Assembly: GCA_029339505.1 (NCBI GenBank)
Contig: JAQISU010000022.1
Location: 20,142,001 to 20,206,000 of the forward strand
Reading direction: 5' to 3'
From: Unio delphinus
Taxonomy: Eukaryota > Mollusca > Bivalvia > Unionida > Unionidae
DNA length: 64,000 bases
The position numbers and the translations under genes were made by a program. Shown here in pieces: positions 63,835 to 64,000 of this stretch. Position 1 is the first letter of the stretch; each line of letters begins with the position of its first letter. The notes beneath the pieces were generated by a model, which saw only the letters and a list, made by a program, of their open reading frames with translations, searched no databases and was not told the DNA's origin.

Positions 63835-64000
63835 TGTTGTCTTTAAAGGTACTTTCAGTATCATATTGTCTATATCATGCCCAGGACATGGGAGGTTGGC
63901 GCCTGTTTCTAGGACACATCGAGACAACCAACCCTGCCTAGACTGGTCGGGTATCGAATTCACAACCCTCGGATTATGAGCACGATGCTCTGCTAACCGT
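63835..64000 (-). mobile_element. tRNA-derived SINE, minus strand, cut by the window end
   Basis: It is the partner of 17030-17216, with A box ggttagcagagcatcg and B-box-like gtgaattcgataccc. Its 5' end is at or beyond 64000. Confidence 0.6.

Overview
The window is eukaryotic, AT-rich and intron-rich, and almost certainly from a mollusc, probably a bivalve or gastropod. The evidence is spliced genes with canonical GT/AG borders, many di- and trinucleotide microsatellites, tRNA-derived SINEs whose body I recall as common in mollusc genomes, several LINE remnants, and a tyrosine-recombinase (DIRS-like) retrotransposon. I see no operons, CRISPR array or bacterial gene.

The main content is two tandem, same-strand (minus) paralogs of a single-pass membrane protein. 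Paralog A starts at 23285, runs leftward and leaves the window at position 1. Paralog B enters from the right edge, and its last exons are at 47.8-48.6 kb. I rebuilt the exons from splice sites and reading phase. The order is signal peptide, small cysteine-bearing ectodomain modules resembling the DUF7042-DUF7045 group, a transmembrane exon, and a set of phase-1 cytoplasmic-tail exons, three of which end in stop codons. Positions 1-17216 and about 54030-64000 are copies of one segment.

A 6.97-kb DIRS-like element sits in intron 5 of paralog A (7673-14643) and is absent from B. It has inverted terminal repeats, an internal complementary region that records the circular junction, and broken gag, RT-RNase H and tyrosine recombinase genes. 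B keeps the empty target site at 61551-61560.

Between the paralogs (24-47 kb) lie a decayed helicase-like sequence (25.3-26.2 kb), a LINE RT fragment (26.5-27.0 kb), one convincing and one tentative exon of a plus-strand DBH-like monooxygenase (31.5 and 34.5 kb), several minisatellites (42 bp at 32-34 kb, 24/48 bp at 38.2 kb, 26 bp at 39.6-40.2 kb), and an I/Nimb-type LINE on the minus strand (42-47 kb). Intron 2 of A holds a decayed CFDP2-like LINE. All calls come from reading the sequence; no database search was run.
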